Shown: positions 35,587-43,943 of the stretch, piece by piece
Numbering within the stretch: the first letter of the stretch is position 1
Layout: each line of letters begins with the position of its first letter
Assembly: GCF_010915705.1 (NCBI RefSeq)
Contig: NZ_JAAIKE010000005.1
Span: 62,001 to 126,000 of the forward strand
Source: Pseudotabrizicola algicola
Lineage (GTDB): Bacteria; Pseudomonadota; Alphaproteobacteria; Rhodobacterales; Rhodobacteraceae
Length of the DNA stretch: 64,000 nucleotides
Direction: 5' to 3'
Program-made: the position numbers and the translations under genes
Notes under the pieces: generated by a model
What the model saw: only the letters and a program-made list of their open reading frames with translations
Told to the model about the DNA's origin: nothing
The model's database searches: none

Positions 35587-35618
35587 CCCCCAGCCCTGAG
35601 GGGTTGGGGGGCTTTTTT
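35587..35618 (+). terminator. Rho-independent terminator
   Basis: A 10-bp GC-rich stem, CCCCCAGCCC (35587-35596) with GGGTTGGGGG (35601-35610, one G-T wobble), a TGAG loop and then GCTTTTTTCG. This is the clearest intrinsic terminator in the window. It lies about 97 bp after the cysteine-cluster membrane protein gene. Confidence 0.85.
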
Positions 35619-35708
35619 CGACAGAACCTGTGCGCCGGTGCGCCTATGGAGATGGCCAGCAATGGTCTATGATCGCTTTCGCAGGGCAGCTGTCCGAAGG
35701 AGACGATG

Positions 35709-36191
35709 ATGCATACCATTCACCCCGGCACCCGCGTGGGCCATGTCCATCTCAAGGTGGCCGATCTGGACCGTGCCATCGGCTTTTACGGCGGCCTTCT
35801 GGGCTTTGGGGTGACGCAGCGCTATGGGCCGCAGGCGGTCTTTCTGGCGGCGGGGGGCTATCATCACCACATCGGCCTGAACACTTGGGAAAGCGCTGGC
35901 AGCACACCGCCACCCCCCGGCCACACCGGACTTTACCACACCGCCTTTCTGTTTCCCGACCGCAAGGCACTGGCGCAGGTGTTCAAGCGGCTGGTCGAAG
36001 CGCGCTGGCCGATTGATGGCGCCGCCGACCACGGGGTGAGCGAGGCGATCTACCTGCGCGACCCCGACGAGAACGGCGTCGAGCTTTACGTCGACCGTCC
36101 CGAAAGCGCATGGCCGCGTGATGCGAACGGCACCCTGGCGATGGTGAACAAGCGGCTTGATCTGGCCGCCCTGCTGGCCGAGGCCAATTGA
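35709..36191 (+). CDS. VOC / glyoxalase-family metalloprotein
   Basis: 160 residues from ATG 35709; ATG 35706 is one codon earlier but leaves the AAGGAG ribosome site only 3 bases away. The paired beta-alpha-beta modules show metal-ligand positions: HVHLKVADLDRAIGFYGGLLGF, the HHHIGLNTW segment and ENGVELYVDRP with its glutamate. The layout resembles extradiol dioxygenase or CatE-like VOC proteins. The substrate is unknown. It appears to be a single-gene unit after the terminator. Confidence 0.85.
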   Translation: MHTIHPGTRVGHVHLKVADLDRAIGFYGGLLGFGVTQRYGPQAVFLAAGGYHHHIGLNTWESAGSTPPPPGHTGLYHTAFLFPDRKALAQVFKRLVEARWPIDGAADHGVSEAIYLRDPDENGVELYVDRPESAWPRDANGTLAMVNKRLDLAALLAEAN

Positions 36192-36263
36192 TCCGCGCAC
36201 GGGTGGGCCTTTACAGCGCGCCGCAAAGCGCTTAGGTCCGCCCGCTTGCAGTCAGGGGGCAAC

Positions 36264-37520
36264 ATGGCACAGGCAGGCGTCTGCGGGGTGGACTTTGGCA
36301 CCTCCAATTCCACCGTTTCAATTCCTGCGGGCGACGGAGCGCGGCTGATCGCGCTCGAGGGCGAGCACACGACCCTGCCCTCTGCGGTGTTCTGGGATGC
36401 CGAGGGCGCGCCGCCCCAGTTCGGACGTGCGGCGATGGCGGCCTATGTCGAGGGCGAGGACGGGCGGCTGATGCGCGGGCTGAAAAGCGCGCTCGGGTCC
36501 GATCTGATCCACGAGAAAACCAAGGTCGGCAACCGCGCGATCGCCTTTACCCAGATCATCGGACGCTTTTTCGCCCATCTGCGCACGCGGCTGGAGGCGG
36601 CACAACCCGGGACCGAGCATGTCGTGCTGGGTCGTCCGGTGCATTTCGTCGATGACGACACGGCGGGCGATCAGGCGGCGCAGGATGTGCTGGAGGCGAT
36701 TGCCCGCGAACAGGGGTTCACCGAAATCGGCTTCCAGTATGAGCCGATTGCGGCGGCGCTGGATTATGAAAGCCGGATCAAGGGCGAGGAACTGGTGCTG
36801 ATCGTGGACATCGGCGGCGGCACCACCGACTTTTCGGTGATCCGCGTTTCGCCCGAAGGCGCGCGGCGGGCGGACCGGTCGGGCGACATTCTTGCCAATC
36901 ACGGCCTGCGCTTGGGCGGCACCGATCTGGACCGCCTGCTCAGCCTTGACCATATCATGCCGGAACTGGGGTTCGGCTCGCTCGTGCATGGCGGCAAAGC
37001 CCCGATGCCGCAGCACTACTATCTCGATCTGGCAAGCTGGCACCGGATCAACGCGATGTATGCACCCGCTGTCGCACGTGAAATCAAGGAGTTGCGCCAG
37101 CGGGCGATCCGGCCCGATCTGCTGGACCGGATGCTTTCGGTGCTGGAGCAGCGGCAGGGTCATTCACTGGCCATGGCGGCAGAGGCGGCCAAGATCGACC
37201 TGTCAGCGCGCAGCATGACCCAGATCGAGATTGCCGCGCTGACCGGCGCGCGGGACAAGACATTGTCGCGCACGGGGTTTGAAACCACGGTGGAACAGCC
37301 TGTCTTGCGGCTGACCTCGGGTCTTGCCGAAGTGCTGCGGCGGGCCGGAGTGGCACCGCAGCAGATCGGCACCGTATTCATGACCGGCGGCTCTGCCAGC
37401 CTGCCCGTGCTGCGCGATGCTGTCACCCGTTGCCTGCCGTCCACGCCTATCGCCACCGGAGACATGTTCGGCAGCGTCGGCACCGGGCTTGCGCTGGACG
37501 CAGCCCGCCGCTTTGCCTGA
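36264..37520 (+). CDS. Hsp70-family (YegD-like) chaperone-type ATPase
   Basis: 418 residues from ATG 36264. The actin-like ATPase domain is complete: VDFGTSNSTVS (phosphate 1), VLIVDIGGGTTDFSVI (phosphate 2) and VFMTGGSASLPVLRDAV (adenosine loop). The length and lack of a clear C-terminal substrate-binding domain match YegD-like proteins rather than DnaK. No DnaJ or GrpE gene is near. The role is unknown; a universal stress protein gene follows after 66 bp. Confidence 0.88.
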   Translation: MAQAGVCGVDFGTSNSTVSIPAGDGARLIALEGEHTTLPSAVFWDAEGAPPQFGRAAMAAYVEGEDGRLMRGLKSALGSDLIHEKTKVGNRAIAFTQIIGRFFAHLRTRLEAAQPGTEHVVLGRPVHFVDDDTAGDQAAQDVLEAIAREQGFTEIGFQYEPIAAALDYESRIKGEELVLIVDIGGGTTDFSVIRVSPEGARRADRSGDILANHGLRLGGTDLDRLLSLDHIMPELGFGSLVHGGKAPMPQHYYLDLASWHRINAMYAPAVAREIKELRQRAIRPDLLDRMLSVLEQRQGHSLAMAAEAAKIDLSARSMTQIEIAALTGARDKTLSRTGFETTVEQPVLRLTSGLAEVLRRAGVAPQQIGTVFMTGGSASLPVLRDAVTRCLPSTPIATGDMFGSVGTGLALDAARRFA

Positions 37521-37586
37521 ACTGCCTTCAAGGCTTGCCAGCCCCCGTTGCCGTCGCCATGATGCCTCCGCTTGGGGAGAATACAG

Positions 37587-38042
37587 ATGCGGAAGTTTCT
37601 TGTCGTGCTGGATGACAGCAGGGAATGTCTGAACGCAATGCGATTTGCCGCCTTGCGCGCGGCACATACCGGTGCGGGCGTCACCATTCTGTCGGTGATC
37701 CCACCCGAAGAATACCAGCACTGGATGGGCGTTGCCGACCTGATGCGCGCCGAAGCCCGCGAAAGGATCGAGGCGCATTTCGAGGTTTTCGCCAAATGGA
37801 TGCGCGACAAACAGGGCGTGAACCCGAACCTTGTCATCCGCGAGGGGGATTCGGTGACCGAGATCCTGAAACTGGTGGCGGAGGACCCCGAAATCGGGGT
37901 GCTTGTCCTGGGGGCAGGCAGCGACAAATCGGGACCCGGCCCGCTGGTCACCCAGATGTCGAAAAACGCGGGGGGCCTGCCGATCCCGATCACCATCGTT
38001 CCGGGCGAGATGTCGAAAGAGCGGCTGGAGCGTATCACCTGA
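37587..38042 (+). CDS. Universal stress protein (UspA family)
   Basis: 151 residues from ATG 37587, preceded by GGGGAG. It begins RKFLVVLDDSRECLNAMRFA and ends with an ATP-loop variant VLVLGAGSDKSGPGPLVTQM. UspA proteins form dimers that help survival under starvation or energy stress. Position behind the Hsp70-like gene suggests a shared stress setting, but no common promoter can be shown. Confidence 0.92.
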   Translation: MRKFLVVLDDSRECLNAMRFAALRAAHTGAGVTILSVIPPEEYQHWMGVADLMRAEARERIEAHFEVFAKWMRDKQGVNPNLVIREGDSVTEILKLVAEDPEIGVLVLGAGSDKSGPGPLVTQMSKNAGGLPIPITIVPGEMSKERLERIT

Positions 38043-38147
38043 CCCATGCGCGAGGCGCAGAGCGGCGATGCGGCCTTGGACCTTTTGCTCGGGCGCTCGG
38101 GCGATTAGCTCTCGTGCAGGGAGGAGAGCAACGAAAGGGCCAATGCC

Positions 38148-38336
38148 ATGACCGCTCTCCCATCGCAGAGCATGTTTCACCTGCCGACCCATGTCACAGC
38201 GCTTGCGCGGGCGCGGGCGGCCACGCCGGACTATTGCAACTCGGCCTCCGCCGACAAGATTCACGCACCTCTGCGCGCCCTGACCCCGATCGAGGCGATG
38301 TATGCCTATTTCGGATCGGACGAGGCGCTAGACTGA
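38148..38336 (+). CDS. Small hypothetical protein (62 residues)
   Basis: Opens with ATG 38148, with purine-rich GGGAGGAGAGC about 22 bases upstream; an internal ATG at 38172 is possible. The protein has an alanine-rich middle (HVTALARARAATPDY) and a conserved-looking end (APLRALTPIEAMYAYFGSDEALD). No other reading frame fits the gap between the universal stress protein and nfuA-like genes, and codon use is GC3-rich as in its neighbours. I recognise no family. Confidence 0.55.
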   Translation: MTALPSQSMFHLPTHVTALARARAATPDYCNSASADKIHAPLRALTPIEAMYAYFGSDEALD

Positions 38337-38459
38337 CCAAGGGCGTGCTGTCCGGCCGCACCGCTGGCAGGCGCACAGGGGGGCAGCCACCCGGACGGCC
38401 AGCAGGTTGACTTGTGCCGGGCAAAGGCCCATATCCGAGTGGAACTGTCGGAGATAGCC

Positions 38460-39023
38460 ATGTTCATCCAGACCGAGTCGACCCCGAACCCCGCCACGCT
38501 GAAATTCCTGCCCGGCCAGACCGTGCTTGATCTTGGCACGGCTGATTTCCCGACCGCCGAGGCGGCTGAAAAATCGCCCTTGGCCCGCCGCATCTTTGCC
38601 GCAGGCGGAGTGACAGGTGTGTTCTTCGGTGCCGATTTCGTCACGGTGACCAAGGCAGATGACACCGACTGGCAGCACATCAAGCCCGCCATCCTTGGCG
38701 CCATCATGGAGCATTACCAGTCCGGCGCTCCGGTGATGGAGGGTGAGGCAAAGCCTGCGGGCGGCCATGCCGAACATACGGGCGAGGATGGCGAGATCGT
38801 GCGCCAGATCAAGGAATTGCTGGACACGCGCGTGCGGCCCGCGGTGGCACAGGACGGTGGCGACATCACCTTCCACGGCTTTGACCGCGGTGTGGTGTAT
38901 CTGCACATGCAAGGCGCCTGCGCGGGGTGTCCTTCCTCGACCCTGACGCTGAAGATGGGCATCGAGAACCTGTTGCGCCATTACATTCCGGAAGTGACCG
39001 AGGTGCGTCCGGTTGCCGCCTGA
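38460..39023 (+). CDS. NfuA-like iron-sulfur cluster carrier protein
   Basis: 187 residues from ATG 38460. The N-terminal domain (MFIQTESTPNPATLKFLPG) is the Nfu-N type; the C-terminal NifU domain ends with GACAGCPSSTLTLKMGIENLL, whose C-x2-C binds the cluster. It transfers Fe-S clusters to targets. The stop overlaps the TTG start of tsaB by 11 bp, so it heads an nfu-tsaB-rimI run. Confidence 0.93.
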   Translation: MFIQTESTPNPATLKFLPGQTVLDLGTADFPTAEAAEKSPLARRIFAAGGVTGVFFGADFVTVTKADDTDWQHIKPAILGAIMEHYQSGAPVMEGEAKPAGGHAEHTGEDGEIVRQIKELLDTRVRPAVAQDGGDITFHGFDRGVVYLHMQGACAGCPSSTLTLKMGIENLLRHYIPEVTEVRPVAA

Positions 39024-39642
39024 CGCCATTCTGGCCTTTGACACATCGGCGGCGCATTGCGCCGCCGCTTTGCTTTTGCCCGATGGCCGTTGCCTTATGC
39101 GGCACGAGGAGATGGCAAAGGGACAGGCCGAGCGCCTGATCCCGCTGCTGGAAGAACTCTTGTCCGAGGGCGGCATCGGCTGGCACGATCTGGCGGCGAT
39201 TGCAGTCGGCACCGGGCCGGGCAATTTCACAGGGGTGCGCATTTCCGTCGCGGCGGCGCGCGGGCTGGCCCTGTCCTTGGGGGTGCCTGCCATCGGGGTC
39301 ACGCGGCTCGAGGCGCTCGCCTTTGGGCTGCCGCGCCCTGTGACCGTTGTCGAAGATGCGCGGCGCGAGGAAGCTTATGTGCAAACCTTTCAACAAGATG
39401 GCGCGGGTCCGGCTGTGTTGCGGCCCCTTGCGGGGCTAGAGCCCGCAACGCCAGTGACCGGATCGGCGGCGGCGGCCTTGGGCCTGCCGGTTCTGCCGCA
39501 ACCGACGCCACTGGTCGAGGCAACGGCGCGGCTGGCGGCGGGCCGTCTGGACCATCCGCAGCCGCGCCCTGCCCCCTTCTATCTGCGCGGGGCCGATGCC
39601 GCGCCGCCAAGCGACCCGCCCCCGGTTATCCTCGATGCCTGA
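39013..39642 (+). CDS. tsaB: tRNA threonylcarbamoyladenosine biosynthesis protein TsaB
   Basis: 209 residues from TTG 39013, the only start that keeps the family N-terminus ILAFDTSAAHCAAALL. GTGPGNFTGVRISVAAARGL is diagnostic of TsaB. It is the TsaD partner needed for t6A at tRNA position 37. It overlaps both neighbours: 11 bp with the nfuA-like gene and 8 bp with rimI. Confidence 0.94.
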   Translation: MPPDAILAFDTSAAHCAAALLLPDGRCLMRHEEMAKGQAERLIPLLEELLSEGGIGWHDLAAIAVGTGPGNFTGVRISVAAARGLALSLGVPAIGVTRLEALAFGLPRPVTVVEDARREEAYVQTFQQDGAGPAVLRPLAGLEPATPVTGSAAAALGLPVLPQPTPLVEATARLAAGRLDHPQPRPAPFYLRGADAAPPSDPPPVILDA

Positions 39643-40048
39643 CATCGCCGCTCTGGCAGCGATCCATGCCGCCTGTTTCACCCTGCCGCGCCCGTGGTCT
39701 GCCGCCGAGATCGAAAGCCTGCTCGGCAGCCCCGAGGTGTTTGCGCTGGTCGAATCAAGCGGTTTTCTGATGGGGCGCGTGGTCGCCGACGAGGCGGAAA
39801 TGCTGACACTTGCCGTCATGCCGGACGCGCGGCGCACGGGAATGGGGCGCAGCCTGGTTCAACGCTTTGTGACCGAGGCGCGCGTGCGCGGCGCAGCGCA
39901 GGCTTTTCTGGAGGTTGCAGCCTCAAATTGCGGAGCTATCGCGCTTTATCGGCAGGCGGGATTCGTGGAAGTCGGGCGGCGCAAGGGGTATTACAGCGAG
40001 CCGGATGGCACCCGTGTCGATGCGTTGGTGCTGTCGCGCGCCCTGTAA
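39635..40048 (+). CDS. rimI: Ribosomal-protein-alanine N-acetyltransferase-like GNAT protein
   Basis: 137 residues from ATG 39635. The acetyl-CoA loop is DARRTGMGRSLVQRF and the C-terminal GNAT signature is NCGAIALYRQAGFVEVGRRKGYY, as in RimI. The tsaB-rimI pairing is common. RimI acetylates the N-terminus of ribosomal protein S18 in E. coli; that target is assumed here from family. Confidence 0.9.
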   Translation: MPDIAALAAIHAACFTLPRPWSAAEIESLLGSPEVFALVESSGFLMGRVVADEAEMLTLAVMPDARRTGMGRSLVQRFVTEARVRGAAQAFLEVAASNCGAIALYRQAGFVEVGRRKGYYSEPDGTRVDALVLSRAL

Positions 40049-40080
40049 CGCCACGTCAGATCGCCCCTGCGCTGCCCGGA

Positions 40081-40100
40081 ATTTGATCGGAAGATCAAAT
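40081..40100. promoter_or_regulatory. Perfect 20-bp palindrome upstream of the purine-nucleoside operon
   Basis: ATTTGATC (40081-40088) and GATCAAAT (40093-40100) flank a GGAA centre. It is 32 bp after rimI and 140 bp before the BMP-type gene. It resembles an FnrL site but the inner spacing is 6 rather than 4 bases. It could be an operator for the nucleoside operon or a terminator of the nfu-tsaB-rimI run. Confidence 0.5.
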
Positions 40101-40126
40101 CTGATGCGCCGCCTTTCAAATGGCAC

Positions 40127-40157
40127 TTGACCCTTTGCCGCGACCCTGCCCTAAATT
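40127..40157 (+). promoter_or_regulatory. Candidate housekeeping-type promoter for the nucleoside operon
   Basis: TTGACC (40127-40132) and TAAATT (40152-40157) are spaced by 19 bases, or CTAAAT by 18. The downstream leader is about 75-80 bases, with GGGAG before ATG 40241. Visual match only. Confidence 0.35.
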
Positions 40158-40240
40158 GCAACGATCCGGACACCCGCTGTTGCGGTATGTCTTGGGCAAC
40201 AAAAAACGTAATCGTCGTAATGACAACCGGGAGACTCTCC

Positions 40241-41245
40241 ATGACCATGATGAAGCAGCTTTTGGGCGCAGCCGGTGCGCTGGCGCTGACCGCTGGCGTT
40301 GCCAGTGCGGAACCGGCGCTGATCTACGATCTGGGTGGCAAATTCGACAAATCCTTCAACGAAGCCGCGTTCAACGGGGCCGAGCGCTGGGCGCAGGAAA
40401 CCGGCGGCACCTACAAGGAAATCGAGATGCAGAACGAGGCCCAGCGTGAGCAAGCGCTGCGCCGTCTGGCCGAAGCGGGGTCCAACCCGATTGTGACCAC
40501 CGGCTTTGGCATGTCTGACCCGATCGCCACCGTCTCCAAGGACTTCCCCGACACCAAGTTCGTCACCATCGACGGCTTTGTGGACCCTGCCGCGCATCCG
40601 AACGTTCTGTCCATCGGCTTTGCCGAGCATGAAGGTTCGTATCTGGTCGGCATGATGGCTGCCCTGGCCAGCAAGACCGGCACCGTCAGCTTTGTCGGCG
40701 GCATGGACATTCCGCTGATCCGCAACTTTGCCTGCGGCTATGCCCAAGGCGCAAAGGCGGCAAACCCCGACATCAACTTCATCTCGAACATGACCGGCAC
40801 CACCCCCGCCGCATGGAACGACCCGGTGAAGGGTTCGGAACTGGCCAAGGCGCAAAAGGCGCAAGGCTCTGACGTGATCTTCGCCGCCGCAGGGGGCACC
40901 GGTCTGGGCGTTCTGCAGGCCGCCGCTGACGAAGGCATCCTGTCGATCGGCGTCGACAGCAACCAGAACCACCTGCACCCGGGTTCGGTCCTGACCTCGA
41001 TGCTCAAGCGTGTGGATGTCGCCGTCTACAACTCGATGAAGCAGGGCGAGGCGCTCGACACCACGCCGCAGGCTCTCAACCTGGCCTCGGACGGGGTCGG
41101 CTATGCGATGGACGAGCACAACGCCGCGCTGGTCACCCCCGAGATGCAGGCTGCTGTCGATGCCGCCGCCGAGAAGATCAAGTCGGGCGAGCTGGTGGTG
41201 CATGACTACCGCACCGACGACACCTGCCCGGTTGCCACGTTCTGA
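40241..41245 (+). CDS. BMP-family ABC transporter substrate-binding protein (nucleoside)
   Basis: 334 residues from ATG 40241 with a signal peptide cleaved near ASA-EP (about residue 24). LIYDLGGKFDKSFNEAAFNGAERW and the HEGSYLVGMMAAL and DSNQNHLHPGSVLTSMLK segments match the BmpA/PnrA/NupN family, which binds purine nucleosides. It starts a tightly packed operon (ATPase, two permeases, purine nucleoside phosphorylase) that supports nucleoside as ligand. The stop overlaps the ATPase start by one base. Confidence 0.92.
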   Translation: MTMMKQLLGAAGALALTAGVASAEPALIYDLGGKFDKSFNEAAFNGAERWAQETGGTYKEIEMQNEAQREQALRRLAEAGSNPIVTTGFGMSDPIATVSKDFPDTKFVTIDGFVDPAAHPNVLSIGFAEHEGSYLVGMMAALASKTGTVSFVGGMDIPLIRNFACGYAQGAKAANPDINFISNMTGTTPAAWNDPVKGSELAKAQKAQGSDVIFAAAGGTGLGVLQAAADEGILSIGVDSNQNHLHPGSVLTSMLKRVDVAVYNSMKQGEALDTTPQALNLASDGVGYAMDEHNAALVTPEMQAAVDAAAEKIKSGELVVHDYRTDDTCPVATF

Positions 41246-42840
41246 TGGCCGCTTCGGCAGACAACATGGGGCGGCAGGCAACTGCCGCCCCCTTTGCCAT
41301 CGAGTTGAAGGGCATCTCCAAAGCCTTTGGCCCGGTTCAGGCAAACAAGGACATCAACATCGCCGTGCCGAAAGGCACGATCCACGGCATCATCGGTGAG
41401 AACGGTGCCGGAAAATCGACCCTGATGTCGATTCTCTACGGATTTTACAAAGCCGATTCCGGCCAGATCCTCGTGGGCGGCCAGCCCACCCCGATTCCCG
41501 ACAGCCAGAGCGCCATTCGCGCCGGTATCGGGATGGTGTTCCAGCATTTCAAACTGGTGCAGAACTTCACCGTTCTGGAAAACATCGTGCTTGGCGCCGA
41601 AGAGGGCGCATTGCTCAACACCTCGCTGGGCAAGGCGCGGCAGGTGCTCAAGGACCTTGCGCAGGAATACGGGCTGAACGTCGACCCGGACGCGCTGATC
41701 GAGGATCTTTCGGTCGGCCACCAGCAGCGCGTCGAGATCCTGAAGGCGCTGTACCGGCAGGCCGACATCCTCATTCTGGACGAGCCCACCGGCGTTCTGA
41801 CGCCGGACGAGGCCGACCATCTGTTCCGCATCCTGCGCGGGCTGAAGGATCAGGGCAAAACCATTATCCTGATCACCCACAAGCTGCGCGAGATCATGGA
41901 AGCCACCGACAATGTCAGCGTGATGCGGCGCGGCACGATGGTGGCCACCGTCAAGACGCGTGACACCAGCCCCGAACAGCTTGCCGAACTGATGGTGGGC
42001 CGCAAGGTGCTTCTGGAGGTAGAGAAAACGCCGCCCGCCCCCGGCAAGGTCGTGCTGTCAGTGCAGGACCTGCGCGTGCGTGACGAACATGGGGTCGAAC
42101 GGCTCAAGGGCGTGAGCCTCGATATCCGCGCCGGGGAAATCCTCGGCATCGCGGGGGTGGCGGGCAATGGCCAGTCAGAACTGCTCGCAGCTTTGGGCGG
42201 CATGACCAAGGCCAGCGGAACGATTACCCTGAACGGGGTGCCGCTGCCCCTCTCCGGCCCCGGCTCCGACGGGCAAAGCCGCCGCGAGGCGGGCATCGCC
42301 CATGTTCCGGAAGACCGCCACCACCACGGGCTCATCCTAGATTTCGCCGCTTGGGAAAACGTCGCCTTCGGCTACCACAACGACCCGAAATATCAGAAAT
42401 CGGCCCTGTTCATGGATAACGACGCCCTGCGCGCCGATACCGAGAAGAAGATGGCCACCTATGACGTGCGCCCGCCGATCCCCACGCTGGAAGCGAAGAA
42501 CTTTTCCGGCGGCAACCAGCAAAAGATTGTCGTTGCACGCGAGGTGGAACAGAACCCCGATCTCTTGCTGATCGGCCAGCCGACGCGCGGGGTCGACATC
42601 GGGGCCATCGAATTCATTCACAAGCAGATCGTCGCCCTGCGGGATGCGGGCAAGGCTATCTTGCTGGTCAGCGTGGAACTTGACGAAATCATGTCGCTGT
42701 CGGACCGCATCGCCGTGATGTTTGACGGCCAGATCATGGGCATGCGTGACCCCGCCAGCACCGACGAGCGCGAGCTGGGGATGCTGATGGCCGGCATGAC
42801 AGGCACAAGCGACGCCAAGCTCAAGAAAGAGGCTTACTGA
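41245..42840 (+). CDS. ABC transporter ATP-binding protein with two nucleotide-binding domains (NupO type)
   Basis: 531 residues containing two tandem ABC domains, as in sugar and nucleoside CUT2-like importers. The first has Walker A GENGAGKST and signature LSVGHQQRVEILKAL; the second has a degenerate Walker A (GVAGNGQSELLA) and signature FSGGNQQKIVVARE. The degenerate second site is normal for this family. It energises nucleoside import. Start and stop both overlap neighbours by one base. Confidence 0.93.
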   Translation: MAASADNMGRQATAAPFAIELKGISKAFGPVQANKDINIAVPKGTIHGIIGENGAGKSTLMSILYGFYKADSGQILVGGQPTPIPDSQSAIRAGIGMVFQHFKLVQNFTVLENIVLGAEEGALLNTSLGKARQVLKDLAQEYGLNVDPDALIEDLSVGHQQRVEILKALYRQADILILDEPTGVLTPDEADHLFRILRGLKDQGKTIILITHKLREIMEATDNVSVMRRGTMVATVKTRDTSPEQLAELMVGRKVLLEVEKTPPAPGKVVLSVQDLRVRDEHGVERLKGVSLDIRAGEILGIAGVAGNGQSELLAALGGMTKASGTITLNGVPLPLSGPGSDGQSRREAGIAHVPEDRHHHGLILDFAAWENVAFGYHNDPKYQKSALFMDNDALRADTEKKMATYDVRPPIPTLEAKNFSGGNQQKIVVAREVEQNPDLLLIGQPTRGVDIGAIEFIHKQIVALRDAGKAILLVSVELDEIMSLSDRIAVMFDGQIMGMRDPASTDERELGMLMAGMTGTSDAKLKKEAY

Positions 42841-43943
42841 TGGACCGTTTGCCAAGATGGGCCGACCTGACCTTGGTGCCGCTGGTCAGCCTGCTGTTTG
42901 CGGCGGTGATTTCCGCGCTGGTGTTGCTGTCCATCGGGCAAAGCCCGACCGAGGCGCTGAAGGTGATGATCGACGGGGCGCTCGGCTCTCCCTACGGGTG
43001 GGGCTATACGCTCTATTACGCCACCAGCTTCATCTTCACCGGCCTTGCGGTCACGGTGGCTTTCCATGCGGGTCTGTTCAACATCGGCGGTGAAGGTCAG
43101 GCGCAAATCGGCGGGCTGGGCGTGGCCCTGGTCTGCCTGTCGCTGCCTTGGCCGCACTGGACGGTGGCACTTGCTGCGGCCACGGCAGGCGCGGCGCTGT
43201 TCGGGGCAGCTTGGGCCGCCATACCGGCCTATTTGCAGGCCAAACGTGGCAGCCATATTGTCATCACCACGATCATGTTCAACTATATCGCCGCCGCGCT
43301 GATGGTTTATGTGCTGGTCGATGTGCTGCGCCCGACTGGGCAGATGGACCCCGCCTCGGCGCGGTTTCCGGTGGGGGCGCAACTGCCCGCGCTGAATGAC
43401 ATTCCCGGCTTTAGCCTGATCTTCCAGCGGCCGGTGCCTGCCAATATCACTCTGCTGATCGCGCTTGCGATGGCCGTGGTGGTCTGGGCGCTGCTCTGGC
43501 GCACGCGGCTTGGCTATCAGATCCGCGCCTTCGGAAAATCCGAGGCCGCGGCCAAATATGCCGGTATCAATCCGGTGCGCATCACCATCATCGCCATGCT
43601 GATCTCGGGCGGGCTGGCCGGCATGATGAGCATCAACAACGTGATGGGCGAAGCAGAACGGCTCCTGCAGAACTCGTCCGAGGGGGCGGGCTTCATCGGC
43701 ATCGCCGTGGCACTGATGGGCCGCAACCACCCGTTCGGCGTGGTGCTGGCGGCGCTGCTCTTCGGCTTTCTTTATCAGGGCGGGGCGGAACTGGGCCTTT
43801 GGACCAGCATCCCGATCGAGATGCGCATCGTGGTGCAAGGCCTTGTGATCCTGTTCACCGGCGCACTCGACATGATGGTGCGCATGATCCTCGAGCGGCT
43901 CTTCGCGCTGGTCCGTTCGGCCAAAGCGGTGAGGGCAGCCTGA
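42840..43943 (+). CDS. Nucleoside ABC transporter permease 1 (NupP type)
   Basis: 367 residues with about nine membrane segments. FHAGLFNIGGEGQAQIGGLG and LLWRTRLGYQIRAFGKSEAAAKYAGIN are characteristic of the first permease of BMP-type importers. It forms a heterodimer with the next gene product. The TGATG overlap links it to the ATPase and to the second permease gene. Confidence 0.92.
   Translation: MDRLPRWADLTLVPLVSLLFAAVISALVLLSIGQSPTEALKVMIDGALGSPYGWGYTLYYATSFIFTGLAVTVAFHAGLFNIGGEGQAQIGGLGVALVCLSLPWPHWTVALAAATAGAALFGAAWAAIPAYLQAKRGSHIVITTIMFNYIAAALMVYVLVDVLRPTGQMDPASARFPVGAQLPALNDIPGFSLIFQRPVPANITLLIALAMAVVVWALLWRTRLGYQIRAFGKSEAAAKYAGINPVRITIIAMLISGGLAGMMSINNVMGEAERLLQNSSEGAGFIGIAVALMGRNHPFGVVLAALLFGFLYQGGAELGLWTSIPIEMRIVVQGLVILFTGALDMMVRMILERLFALVRSAKAVRAA

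Noticed and set aside
40081-40100. FnrL binding site
   Set aside because: The half-sites are spaced by 6 instead of 4 bases, so it does not fit the FNR/FnrL consensus.
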